Source: Bathynomus jamesi
Lineage: Eukaryota > Arthropoda > Malacostraca > Isopoda > Cirolanidae
Length of the DNA stretch: 64,000 nucleotides
Assembly: GCA_023014485.1 (NCBI GenBank)
Contig: JAJOZX010001869.1
Span: 733,053 to 797,052, forward strand
Direction of reading: 5' to 3'
Positions 33,298-43,640 of this stretch are shown here, piece after piece. The translations under genes were made by a program, and so were the position numbers. Numbering within the stretch: the stretch's first letter is position 1; each line of letters opens with the position of its first letter. The notes below the pieces were generated by a model. The model did not search any database. It saw nothing but the letters and a program-made list of their open reading frames with translations, and was not told the origin of the DNA.

Positions 33298-35452
33298 GCT
33301 TGGTATTTCCCCAGTTTCTAGGGATCTTCTCCATATCCAGTATAAAGGTGCAGCTATTTCATTTTTACAATTTTTAATCAATAATGCGTTCCAATTGTCC
33401 GGACCTGCAGCTGAATGTGGTTTCATTTGTCCTATAGCTCTCGCTACATTTTATGGGGTAAAATCAAAGGCTATTATACACTCTCCTTGCAATTTCTCTT
33501 CAAAGAATGCATCTCTGTCAGATATCGTTTTGTCACTTTTTGGAGTACTGAAAACTGATTTATACTGGGCTCTCAATGTTTCCGATATTTCTTTTGGATC
33601 GTCGATTAGTTCATTATTTCTCTTCCTTAAGAGCCCAATAGCGGCACGCGTTTTTGTTTTTCTTTTCGCATAGCTATAGAAGTATTTCGGATTTTCCTTT
33701 ATTGCTTCTACCGTCCTTTCCTCTCCCCTCTCTGTATGGTCCTTAATCAGGGCTTGTATTTCCTTATCGATACCCTTCAGTTTTTCTTGTATACTTTCCT
33801 GGCATTATCTCCGCAGTTGGCTAACTTCGCAGCCACTCTCTTTCTTTTGCAGAATATTCCTCTCTTTTGCGTCTCTAGCCAGCCCCTCTTTCCTTTTATC
33901 TGTGATTTCGGAGCATATTTTTCGAAAATTCTCAGCGTTTTTTCTTCCAAGACTATCATTTCTTCAGTTGTTTTATTCTCTAAATCTGTTCTCCACTCTA
34001 TTTGGTCCATGTGTGATCTGATTGCTTCCCAATTTATAGTCTTGGAGTTTAAGTTAAAGGCCCCAAATTTGCTTCTTTCCTCAATATGTTTATTGTCTTT
34101 TAATGTTGTCGTCATATTTGTTGATATCTCGATTAAGTTGTGGTCTGAGATAATGGTTGGGGTTATTTTTATATCGGCAATCAAGTTCGTGTTATTCGTG
34201 AATACCAGATCTAGGCAGTTATTTTCTCTGGTATTTTCTTTGTCAGCATAAACTCATTTGTGAGATGCCCCCCTTGTCCTGGGGTATATATATATATTCC
34301 CATCCACATTTTTGTAATTTACAAATGGGAAATTAAAGTCTCCGCAGATGGATAGTTTGTGGCCTTTATTATGTTTCTGATGCCATCAATGGCCTCCAAG
34401 AATTTTTCGGTTGTGGTGTTTGGAGGTCTATAGATGACTATTAGTATCACGTTTAATTTTTCTATTTTCACTGCTAGGAGTTCCACAAAGCTGTTTGATT
34501 TACTTATTATCGTCTCTGTCATATGACCTTCATGTACATATATAGCATAGCCACCTTTACGTCTCGTTCTATCCGCTCTTAGTAAGTTGAAGCCCTCTAC
34601 ATTTATTTATTTCTTATCAATACAATGTTCGCAGTTTTTACAATTTCCTTGGCAATCCTTAAGGTGAGTTTCTGTGAGGCATGCGATGTCCGCCCTTGTT
34701 CCGTCCATAAATCCTTTCAGGTACGAAACTTTGATGAGTGATTGGTTTGGTCTTATTCCTTGAATATTAGCAAGGACAATATTTATGCGCTTTGTTTTTC
34801 GTTGCCCCTTGTGCATTTTAAGTTCGTTTTCCTTCGGTTTTGCTTGTTTCGTTGCCCTATGATCCTCCGAGAGAGATCCGTTTCCGCCTACCTCTTCTGG
34901 TAGCTTCTTGCTCAGAAGCGGGTTGGCTCGGGGATTTCTAGCTGTGTGAACTGTATGCGTTGGATGAAGTTTAGCAGCCGTATCATGTCTGCGATCTTGA
35001 AAATTTTTTTGTTCGCTTATTGTGTTTCTATTGTTATTGTTATTGTCATTTAAACTTTGTCCTTTGTTCTTCGGGTCCGTCGGGAGGTGTTGATAGTAGC
35101 ATTTTTTCCAATATTTGCATGTTCCATATTTCGCGTAAGTCCTGCAGATGTCCGGGTGGCAGAATTTGCATCTGTCTCCAAATTTACAATGATCATTATT
35201 ATAGAAGAAATTGCATATTGCAGGATGTTCATATATACATTGTCCTCTTTTAAATCTGCAATTATGTTTTCTATAATATCTGCATACAATTCCTTCCCCC
35301 ATATTTACTCGTGGCCTTTGTTTTTTGCTCCTTATTGTTGGACAGTTTCACTCTGTTTTCTTGTTTTCTTGATTGCCCTCTTGTCTTTTCCTGTTTGTGC
35401 TATTTGTGTTAATGTGGTTCGTTGCCCTTATACTATCTGTTGTGTTTATAGT

Positions 35453-35793
35453 TTAAGTATTTTGGTCAAACTATTACTAGCTCCTTGAGTGATGACTCGG
35501 ATGTAAGAAAACACTCTCGAAGCCTGTGTCCTAAAGCGAATATGACTATAAGGAACTTTCGATTCTGTACAAGTGAAGCTAAAGACACTCTCTTTCGTAC
35601 TTTCTGCAGTAATGTATACAGACAACAAATCTGGGTAAATTATAAAAAAGGTTCTGACAGAACCCTAAATTTGCTGTACAACAGGTCTTTTAGACTCTTA
35701 CATAAATTGCCCCCCGAGATGCTCAGCTTCGCAAATGTTTGCTACCCGAAATGTCCCGAGCTTCCCGGAGGTAACAAGACGTGCTCAATATAG
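35453..35793 (+). pseudogene. LINE-X ORF2 C-terminal remnant
   Basis: About 113 codons matching the C-terminal region of the LINE at 8947-9483 (TITSSLSDDS, RSFRLLHKLPPEM). The RT active site is absent. A frame change after KCPELPGG ends it. It overlaps nothing else on this strand. Confidence 0.7.
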
Positions 35794-36001
35794 TCTAATC
35801 CAAAAAATTAAAAAATCAACCAACCCGATTATCCAAGCTATCCATGAGTCCTGCCATTTATCCTTTAATCTATGGAATTCTTGGTACGAAAACGTCTGTC
35901 TGTAGCTCCACTTAACTTTGACATTACAGTATTATTTCTAATCAGTTGTATATATTATATATATTACAGTATTATTTCTAATCAGTTGTATATATTATAT
36001 A

Positions 36002-36957
36002 CAGTGTGTCCGTAAAGTCATGGTGGGATTTTAAATAGCTATATTATTGCAACGAAACATGATAATGAGATGAAAAAAAGGCAAATTGAAGAACAACTCT
36101 AAAAGAATAACTTTATTTAACGTAGTTCGATATGGGCTCCTCTGGTAGCCCTGCAGACATCTAGGCGGTGATTCAATTCCAGCCACACACGCCCAAGAAC
36201 ATCAGGAGTGACGGATGCGATAGCTTCCGTGATTCGCTCGTGCAAGTGATGAATATCCCTAATGGGTACACTGTACACGCTTTGCTTGACGTAACCCCAC
36301 AAATAAAAGTCCAAAGGTGTCAGGTCCGGAGTGCGTGGAGGCCATGGCTTCCATCCTCCTCTTCCTATCCATCTCTGTGGAAATTTTTCATTAAGGAATT
36401 CTCGAACAACGTTGGCATAGTGCGAAGGAGCACCATCTTGCTGAAAGATGACATTATTGTCAATAAATTGGGGTACTGCAAAATGTTCCAACATAGCGAG
36501 GTAGTTGTGTGACGTCACAGTGGGTTCCACGAAGAAAAATGGGCCAATCACTCGATCTCGTGCTAGAGCACACCACACATTAACTTTCGGGCTATTACGC
36601 TCATGTTCAACATAGGCATGTGGACAGCCTAGCCTAACTACGAGATAAAGGTTAAGCTTAGCCTAGACTAACTACAAGATACAACTTTGAGAGTTGTTCT
36701 TAAATTTGGCATTGTTTCATCTCATCATCATGTTTCGTTGCAATAATATAGCTATTTAAAATCCCACCATGACTTTACGGACACACATCACCGCCTAGAT
36801 GTCTGCAGGGCTACCAGAGGAGCCCATATCGAACTACGTTAAATAAAGTTATTCTTTTAGAGTTGTTCTTCAATTTGCCTTTTTTTCATCTCATTATCAT
36901 GTTTCGTTGCAATAATATAGCTATTTAAAATCCCACCATGACTTTACGGACACACTG
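36002..36957 (-). mobile_element. DD41D mariner with a duplicated, inverted end
   Basis: Ends CAGTGTGTCCGTAAAGTC and its reverse complement; TA flanks at 36000-36001 and 36958-36959. An extra internal terminus CGGACACAC occurs at about 36788, directly joined to a second, inverted copy of the first 165 bp (ATCACCGCCTAGATGTCTGC). The structure is therefore one deleted element plus an inverted duplicate of its 3' end. Confidence 0.8.
36117..36578 (-). pseudogene. DD41D transposase C-terminal part
   Basis: Reads from MWCALARDRVIGPFFF to the C-terminus, open for 153 residues. The second catalytic Asp is in FQQDGAPSHYANV and the third in LTPLDFYLWGY, with 41 residues between. The N-terminal helix-turn-helix and first Asp are deleted (36579-36700 is non-coding). 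It cannot transpose on its own. Confidence 0.8.
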
Positions 36958-37099
36958 TATATATTACTGTATTATTTCTAATCAGTTGTATATATTTCTA
37001 TCCTTAGTATGTGAACTGTCACTGTATTAATAATATTTGTCATATGGACTATAGTCTGCCAATAAACCTTTTCATTTTCATTATACTCTCTTTCGACTG

Positions 37100-37480
37100 C
37101 ATGGTTTCGGCTTCGTTGTGTGACGGTATTCGTTTTTTTCTACTTCGCCTTTCTTCGTTTCTTCTGTTTTCCTGTTTTATTATTCCCACTTTCCTCTTTC
37201 ATTTTCTTCTCGTAGTCTCTTTCTGCTTTAAATACTGTAAAAGAGTTATTTCGGTCATGCAGTTTTCGCAGAAAAATTTTATCCCATTAAGTTGCTTCGT
37301 ATTCGTTATAAGGGAGATTTTTTCACTTACCCATTCTAGGCATCTAAAATCAGAAAGCAGCTGACGAAAATCGCACCTCATCGCCTTTGTCTCATCTGTT
37401 GCATCATTACAGATACCACAGAGTTGCAGGAATTTATTTACCATTTCCATGTTACTGATAGAGGGCAACCGCTGGTGCAC
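37100..37480 (-). pseudogene. LINE copy 2 ORF1 with PHD-like Cys motif
   Basis: About 94 open residues from near 37480, with LCGICNDATD, MRCDF, FRCLEW and FFCENCM. The Cys spacing resembles a PHD-type zinc finger (CxxC, then Cys, then CxxC) with some ligands lost. PHD modules are known in ORF1 of CR1-like elements (family knowledge). The frame stops near 37199 and the rest is replaced by the LINE-X insertion. Confidence 0.5.
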
Positions 37481-37944
37481 AAAATTTACTCAAAAAGGGT
37501 ATTATGGGAGGTATTGGGTGAGGGTTGACATAAACTGAGTGAGAGAAAGTTCTCCGTCACTCCGGGGGATGGGGGATGCGGCACGCTGTATACTTCTCTC
37601 TGATTGGTGCTCGCGACTGTGGCTGTGGGGGATAATGGGGAGTATTTGTAGGAATTTCGATAGGCAGGTAATTTTCTTCACAAAGAAACACTCGGAAAAA
37701 TGCTATATAGATTAATTCGATTCGTTTTTTACTTTTTTTATATATGCCACGATTTTTACTTTTAAAAAGAAATACTACTATGCACTATCATTTAACTCAC
37801 AATATCGGCACCGTTTAAAATTGATTAACTGTAGAATCTTTACTGTAATACCGCTTTTATTCGGACTTCGATCGAAACACGTGTAACCGTCACACCAGGA
37901 AAACATACACGCGCGGAATAGTTCACCGTTTCCCTTACTTAACT

Positions 37945-38044
37945 GTTATTATTATTATTATTATTATTATTATGATTATTATTATTGAGACTATTATAAC
38001 CTCTCCCTAACATAATTTTATTATGATTATATATATATATATAT

Positions 38045-38108
<64 letters not shown>
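37945..38108. repeat. (ATT)n and (TA)n/(CA)n microsatellites
   Basis: An ATT run at 37948-37985 and a long TA run with a short CA block at 38028-38108. Confidence 0.9.
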
Positions 38109-38110
<2 letters not shown>

Positions 38111-38112
<2 letters not shown>

Positions 38113-38335
38113 CGTTAATATCTGTGATAGAGGCATATTCTCTGACATTTTAATCAGAAAATATAGGAAACAATACTTTTATATTTAGTCGAGTAAATAG
38201 AAATATGCATGTTACGATATGTTAATATCTGTCATAGAGGCATATTCTCTGACATTTTAATCGAAAATATAGGAAACAATACTTTTATTTTTAGTCGAGT
38301 AAGTAGAAATATGCATGTTACGATATGCATGTTAC
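38111..38335. repeat. Tandem duplication of about 108 bp
   Basis: GTTAATATCTGTGATAGAGG at 38114 recurs (one change) at about 38220, and the whole unit with GACATTTTAATC, AACAATACTTTTAT and AGTCGAGTAA repeats. Non-coding. Confidence 0.8.
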
Positions 38336-39050
38336 GATATTGCGTTTATAGAATTGCACAATTCATTTTAGCAGTGTTACCCAAGTAATGCGAAGGACAT
38401 TTTCTACATATATTTGTAATACAGAAAATGGAATTTTATATAATGGGGAGCCTAATTAAATGTTTGTTTATCTCATTCTATAAACCTCTCTCTCTCGTTC
38501 TCTCTCTCTCACCGTGACATTTAACCCTTTCATACCCAAATTAAGTCGAAAAGTAAAAAAAAAAATTGGGATATAAAAATCGTTTAATTGGATCCAAAAT
38601 AACTGAAAAATATATTTTACAAAGTTTTATTGTTCATAATTAATAAAATACGAAATGTGTTAAATTTCACACATTGGGAACTGGAAGGTCTAAAATTGCT
38701 TCCAAAGTTAACGATGAAAATTTCACACACTGGGCATTAAAGGGTTAAAATATTAGACTCCACGTTTCTCTCTCTCTCTATCTCTCTCTTTCTCTTTACA
38801 GCTCTGAATACTATCTCTGGCCCTAATATATGAAAAATAAATTCCAGCTTTTTTAGTTATTCTTCCGATAAATCATAGAATAGACACATGGAATTAGCTC
38901 ATTCTTTTTTAAATGAATGTAGTGATAGATATTTGAAAGACAGAAATGTTTAAATGTTCTAAATTAACAAACTGTAGCCTATATGACAAATGTTAATATA
39001 TATATATATAAAATCATAATTAAAATTCTGTTCGGGAAAGGTTATAATAT
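38336..39050. other. Non-coding spacer
   Basis: No gene. TC-rich simple repeats at about 38488-38515 and 38766-38798. Confidence 0.5.
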
Positions 39051-39068
39051 ATATATTGCTTACTTTTG

Positions 39069-41620
39069 TTGAGTTTGAACGACGGTTCAGGATCGACCTG
39101 CGGTCGACCCCTCTGCAGCATCCCGCCTCATTTGCGGGACTTGGTGAAGGATGGAATTGCTCTCTGATCGCCTCCTGCCCTCGTAGCCAGCCACGCATGG
39201 CTGGTCAGGGACTTCGCACAAGAATCTGTCCAGCTGGTTCTTGAAGTTATTCAGGTCGGTGTGCTGGAGATTCCTCACTTCTTTTGGAAGGACATTGAAA
39301 AGTTTGGGCCCCGTATCCTGAGGGTATTTTCCATCCTCGTTTTCATGGCTCCTTGTCCCACCGCAGCTGGGACCGTACAAAATCTGCCTCATCTCTCATT
39401 CCAGTTTGTTTCTATTTCATTTCTGAAGTTAGGGACAGAGCCCTCAAGTATTTTCCATATGTATATTATTGTGTACCGCTCGCGCCTTCTTTCAAGAGAG
39501 TAGAGTTCCAGGGATTGTAGTCGAGACCAGTAGTCTTCACCTTCCGTTTCCTCTATCTTAGACGTAAAAGTCCTTTGTATAGCTTCAATGCTCGCAATGT
39601 CTCTTTTTCTGTGTGCGCTTGTGAGTACTGAGCAATACTCAATTATTGGTAGGACTAGACTCTTCCATAATTTGAGCATGATGTTTGCTTTTCTGCTGCG
39701 GAGGCTCCTCCAGATGATTCCCATTATTTTTCTAGCCGTTGTGATTTTGATTTTATAGTGCTCTCTGAATTCTGCATCCGACGACATTATTACCCCAAGA
39801 TCCCTGACTTGTGGATTTGGTGTTATCTGTTTGGCTTGCAGAGTTTTGTACCCTTTTTTCTGTAGCTCTTTGTTATTACCATATCTTAGAAGTTGGAATT
39901 TTTCTTCGTTGAACTTCATATTGTTGTCTTCTGCCCGCTGGAATAATGTTTCAATGTCGTTTTGTAGTTTTCTTATGTTATCTTCGTTCAATATTTCCTT
40001 ACATATCTTTGTGTCATCTGCGAAGCATGATACAATACTGTCCTTAATATCTGCATCAATATCTGCAATCATTATTATGAACAGCGAGGGAGCTAATACT
40101 GTCCCTTGTGGGACAGAATTCACGACTTCCGAGACTTCCGATTTAATTCCGTTTACCACCACTCTTTGCGTTCTTTGTGTCAAGAAATTAAATATCCACC
40201 TTCCTAGCTTTCCAGTAATTCCTGTATCCTTAAGTTTGTGTGCTATGATTCCATGGTCACATTTATCGAAGGCAAAGTCAGTATATATTACATCAATGTT
40301 TTGTCCTCGACACAATGTTCCTAATATTTTCTCCTGGTGGTCTAGTAGCTGTGACAGGCATGATCTACCCGCCCTGAAGCCATGTTGATTTGGGTTGTAT
40401 AAGTCTTTTTCTTGTAGGTAGTAGGTAGTTTTGCCTCTAATTATGCGTTCAAAACACTTTATAAGGTGTGAGGTGAGAGCCACTGACCTATAATTTTTGG
40501 GCATTGCTCTGTTACCACCTTTAAATAGGGGGGCAATGTTCGCGTTCTTTAAGGGAGTGGAATTTGTCCTGTGTCGAGTGATTTCCTCCATAGTAAGTAT
40601 AGCGGTTTTTCAATACTCTCTTTGCATTTCTTCAGAAATGTGGCACTCCATGTGTCTGGCCCTGGCGCTGAATTGTCTCGCATCTGTGATAAGGCCATAA
40701 TTACATCTCCTTCCGTGAACTCGAAGTCCATTAATAGGTTTGTGCCGGGATTTGTTCTTGGTTGATCTGTATCAATGTCGAAAAACTCGTCTGGGTTTTC
40801 CACTTCCATCTCGGACTTAGGGGTGCTAAACACAGATTTAAATTGTTCCCAAAGCAATTCACTTATTTCTTTCGGGTCATTTGTGTATTCGGCCTCCCCG
40901 TCTATCAACGGTCCAATACTCTCCTTACACTGCATTTTCCTTTTTGCAAAAGTGTAGAAGTATTTTGGGTTATTTTTTATGTTTTCTGCTACCTTGTTTT
41001 CCTCCTCGTTTGTCTTATGTATGAATGTTTGCTTTAGGTCCATTTCTATTTCGCCAAGTTTCCTCTCTAGTTTGAGTCTCTTTGCATCAGTTCCGCATCT
41101 GTGGAGATGTTTTACGGTTTGTTCTCGTCGCTTGAATAGAGTCCTGATTTTTCTCTCGAGCTTGCTACGTTTTCTTTCCTGTCTCTCTGGAATATGTTTC
41201 AGTATTATATGTTTGGTTTCCGTCTCTATTATACACAGTATTTCTTGTGAAGTCTTCTCCTGTAGTAGCAATTCCCAATTTACCTCCTTTAAATCTTTAT
41301 TTACGTTTTCCCAATTTACTTTCTTTGAATTTATGTTTAAGCCTTCAAATATTCCATCTGCCTCTCTAGGATGCGTTTTCGGACCTCTGGGTGCTAACTT
41401 CAATTGTATATCGATGAGGTTATGGTCGGAGAACTTTGTGTGCGTTACTTTTTTATTTATTATGATCTCGTTGTTATTTGTCCAGATTAAATCCATAACG
41501 TTCTCCTTTCTCGTGGCTTCACAGATTTCCTGGGTAAGGGCGTAATGTTCCATAATATCTAATAGCATTGTTGCTTGGGTTCTGTCATCTTTAGTAATGT
41601 TGCCATGAAACTTCTCAACA
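39069..41620 (-). mobile_element. CR1/jockey-like LINE, copy 3 (related family), 5'-truncated
   Basis: Minus-strand LINE that begins inside the endonuclease next to TA runs at 41640-41690 and ends near 39069. Related to copies 1 and 2 but clearly a separate family by protein divergence. There is no zinc-finger region because of the 5' truncation. Confidence 0.8.
39087..41568 (-). pseudogene. LINE copy 3 endonuclease (end) and RT
   Basis: 41568-40549: end of the endonuclease (SDHNLIDIQ near residue 46) and a linker with many Lys/Glu residues. 40591-39389: an RT with YRSVALTSH, VIYTDFAFDKCDHGI, NSVPQGTVLAPSLF and the catalytic SCFADDTKI. 39392-39087: C-terminal FNVLPKEVRNLQ and RRSESNSILHQ. 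Two frame changes (near 40570 and 39390) and a short deletion in motif A (a Lys-Ala missing after TDFA relative to copy 1) break it. Otherwise well preserved, so it is fairly young. Confidence 0.8.
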
Positions 41621-41640
41621 TATATAACAACATATATATA

Positions 41641-41661
41641 ACATATATATATATATATATG

Positions 41662-41692
<31 letters not shown>
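41641..41692. repeat. (TA)n microsatellite
   Basis: TA runs with a short interruption at the truncated 5' end of LINE copy 3. Confidence 0.9.
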
Positions 41693-41914
41693 GCTTAGCT
41701 ATGCGCCATGCAGTACATCTATTAAGTTATAAACCTTTTTTCTCTCTCTCTTACGGACTGGTAAAAATTTAAGGACCTTCCATAAACATCGTTCAGAATC
41801 CGCCCACCAAAACACGTTCAGCCAATGAGTGTTTAGCTTTCTGAAGGTGTGGGGAGGTAGGGGAAGTCTTTTCTTCATCATATCCCATTCTATGAGTCAC
41901 TTTCTCTCCTCTCC

Positions 41915-41922
41915 TATAAAAA
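41915..41922 (+). promoter_or_regulatory. Candidate TATA box left of the Polinton
   Basis: CCTATAAAAAGG is followed about 30 bp downstream by TTTCCAGTTTAG. It lies upstream of the plus-strand spliced gene candidate at 42397. Suggestive only. Confidence 0.3.
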
Positions 41923-42298
41923 GGTGTGACAGCGCCATATACTATTCATTTCCAGTTTAGTGAAGCTTTCAAATGTTGCATACAAATTTATTAGCAAGAA
42001 ATGTCGTCGGACGAATTCCAGAATATCGTTATGTCAGTTATTCTACCTAGATACTGTATATTGTGCTCTACGCAAATAGTGTTCTGAGTGAAATATATAG
42101 AATTTATTTTTCCTGTGTCATCATTTATGTAGAAGTGTGTTTTTTGTGAAGTTTTCGTGCACAATTTTAATTTGTTATTATTTATATCTGGAAGGTCTGA
42201 CTCTACCATACACGAATGTCTAAGCGAATATACAACACCCGAGGTGTATCTATGCGGTGATACAGTGTGATTAGCTATTTTTATCTATATATTGGCGC

Positions 42299-42338
42299 TA
42301 TATATATATATATATATTATATATATATATATATATAA
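42299..42338. repeat. (TA)n microsatellite
   Basis: TA run broken once by TTA, directly left of the Polinton coding region. Confidence 0.9.
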
Positions 42339-42396
42339 TACCAATTTCTCTACGTATACGTCGGTATTTTACAGCGCTAACGCGTGCGTTCATTTG

Positions 42397-42791
42397 ATGG
42401 GATTCGTGGACAACGGCTCGAGCCAAGACTTAGGACAACAAGTTTTACAAGATAGGCGATACGAGAGTAGCACCGTCTCGAGCAGTGACGATTACATCGT
42501 GTAAGTACTATTTAATTCGAAACCATCGACCTTACCGCGTGAGAAGGCACTTTTATTTTTAAAATCTCTCTCTCTATTCTGCGAGATAATAATAATAATA
42601 ATAAACATTCTTAAAACTCTAATAATAATATTTCTAATTAAACGTGTATATTTTTTATTCTTAGGGACGCCCCGATTGTATTACAAGGAAAGATAAACGC
42701 TAACAGGAATATTTTTTCTTTTTATGGACGACCAGGCAGCGTTACGCGAAATCTTTCCGGGGCATGCGAAATTGTTGGAGAAACGAACGAT
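42397..42791 (+). CDS. Small spliced gene candidate at the Polinton left end
   Basis: Exon 42397-42500 (ATG at 42397, preceded by an acceptor-like TATTTTACAG) ends in CGT|GTAAGT; exon 42665-42791 follows TATTCTTAG and ends GAT|GTAAGG. Joined, 77 codons stay open and in phase. The protein is polar, Ser/Asp-rich at first, then ends IFSFYGRPGSVTRN and further. Not recognised. The next exon is unknown; a distant acceptor at 49106 gives an early stop in this phase. Convergent to the protease gene. Confidence 0.35.
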
Positions 42792-43097
42792 GTAAGGTTT
42801 TTATTCTTTTTCCTTGTACGTGTGTGCGGGTTGGGGTTAGAATAAACCAAATACATTCAACATTTTATTAACTAATAAAACGGAAGGTAGCATTTTAAGT
42901 ATATTTATAAATTAACACATAACTCAGTTTGCCGTAACATCACATTGTTTTACGTAATATTGGCTTCAATGCTTTATCTTACAAATAGGAGTGACTGATA
43001 TTTACACATTATATATACAGAATTTAGAGGATATAAATTTAGGTGCAGGGTTTTTATTACATTGGTATAAAAACCTATTGGCAATTTTAGCATGATA

Positions 43098-43101
<4 letters not shown>

Positions 43102-43137
<36 letters not shown>
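43102..43137. repeat. (TA)n microsatellite
   Basis: TA run just after the end of the protease gene. Confidence 0.9.
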
Positions 43138-43138
<1 letters not shown>

Positions 43139-43143
43139 TCATT

Positions 43144-43638
43144 TTATACAATACGCATGCCCGTTTCATTTACAAAGGGAAATCTACGGACTACCTCGCT
43201 AAACACGAGGTTATCATTACCCTCATAATCACACAAATCTAGGTTTTTTAAGAAATCTGAATAGCTGTTTCCGCGAGCCAGAAATGAAATAAAGCAGAGG
43301 CAATGATGTCCGCACACAATTGACAAAAATCCCTGATATCGTTGTGGGTTCCACACAACTCGATATACACGTAACTTTTTTATAAAATTCATAATTACGG
43401 GGTTGAGCCACAATTGCAGTGCTAAAGAGTCATAACAATAGAAACATTCTATATTTCTAATAAATATCCCGAACTAGTGTGTACCTGGGCTACCAAGGGA
43501 GCTGGTGTTTACTATAAGTGCGGCATTTTTTTTCGTAATCGGTTGTTTCAATTTTTCATTTTTTGCATAAGTCCCGGCGAATGTGTTTCGCGTGAAACAA
43601 TCCCACATCATAACCTCGCGTATCGTCATTTCATCCAT
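43144..43638 (-). pseudogene. Polinton adenain-like cysteine protease (PRO)
   Basis: Related to adenovirus protease and the Ulp1 fold; expected to process capsid proteins. The ATG at 43638 lies 2 bp after the major capsid stop. An N-terminal part with a PGTH segment (position of the catalytic His) ends in a TAG; the frame is lost over about 70 bp and resumes at 43413 with the Cys region YQGFLSIVCGHHCLCFISFL, where VCGHHC holds the expected nucleophile. The C-terminal part reads to 43144. Broken. Confidence 0.7.
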
Positions 43639-43640
43639 TT

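Larger units (their letters stand above)
30974..35302 (-). pseudogene. LINE copy 2 ORF2: three CCCH fingers, endonuclease, RT
   Basis: From the ATG at 35302: Cys/His spacing C7-x7-C15-x6-C22-x3-H26, C30-x8-C39-x5-C45-x3-H49 and C53-x8-C62-x5-C68-x3-H72, three CCCH fingers of the RNA-binding type. After an Asn-rich linker the same 231-residue frame enters an APE-type endonuclease (IVLANIQGIRPNQS, CLTETHLKD). RT pieces follow: YTPVSLTSH, TDFAKTFDKCDHGI, SSVPQGTVL. The hAT insertion at 32457-33297 and multiple frame changes break it. The continuous first frame shows the fingers and nuclease belong to one protein. Confidence 0.8.
35452..37085 (+). mobile_element. LINE-X 3' end, copy 2, nested in LINE copy 2
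   Basis: Homologous to 8644-9480 in reverse. Starts within FKYxGQTITS and ends with CAATAAACCTTTTCATTTTC. The 3' UTR is split by a mariner at 36002-36957. A segment of about 38 bp (TACAGTATTATTTCTAATC) is tandemly duplicated just before the mariner. Confidence 0.75.
30962..37898 (-). mobile_element. CR1/jockey-like LINE, copy 2, with nested insertions
   Basis: The 5' UTR is at 37640-37898, ORF1 at 37100-37480, ORF2 from 35302 down to 30974. Nested inside: a hAT element (32457-33297) and a LINE-X 3' end (35452-37085) which itself holds a DD41D mariner. The 3' end stops at GTTGGTCTCTC without the tail seen in copy 1, so the 3' boundary is probably a deletion. Confidence 0.8.
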
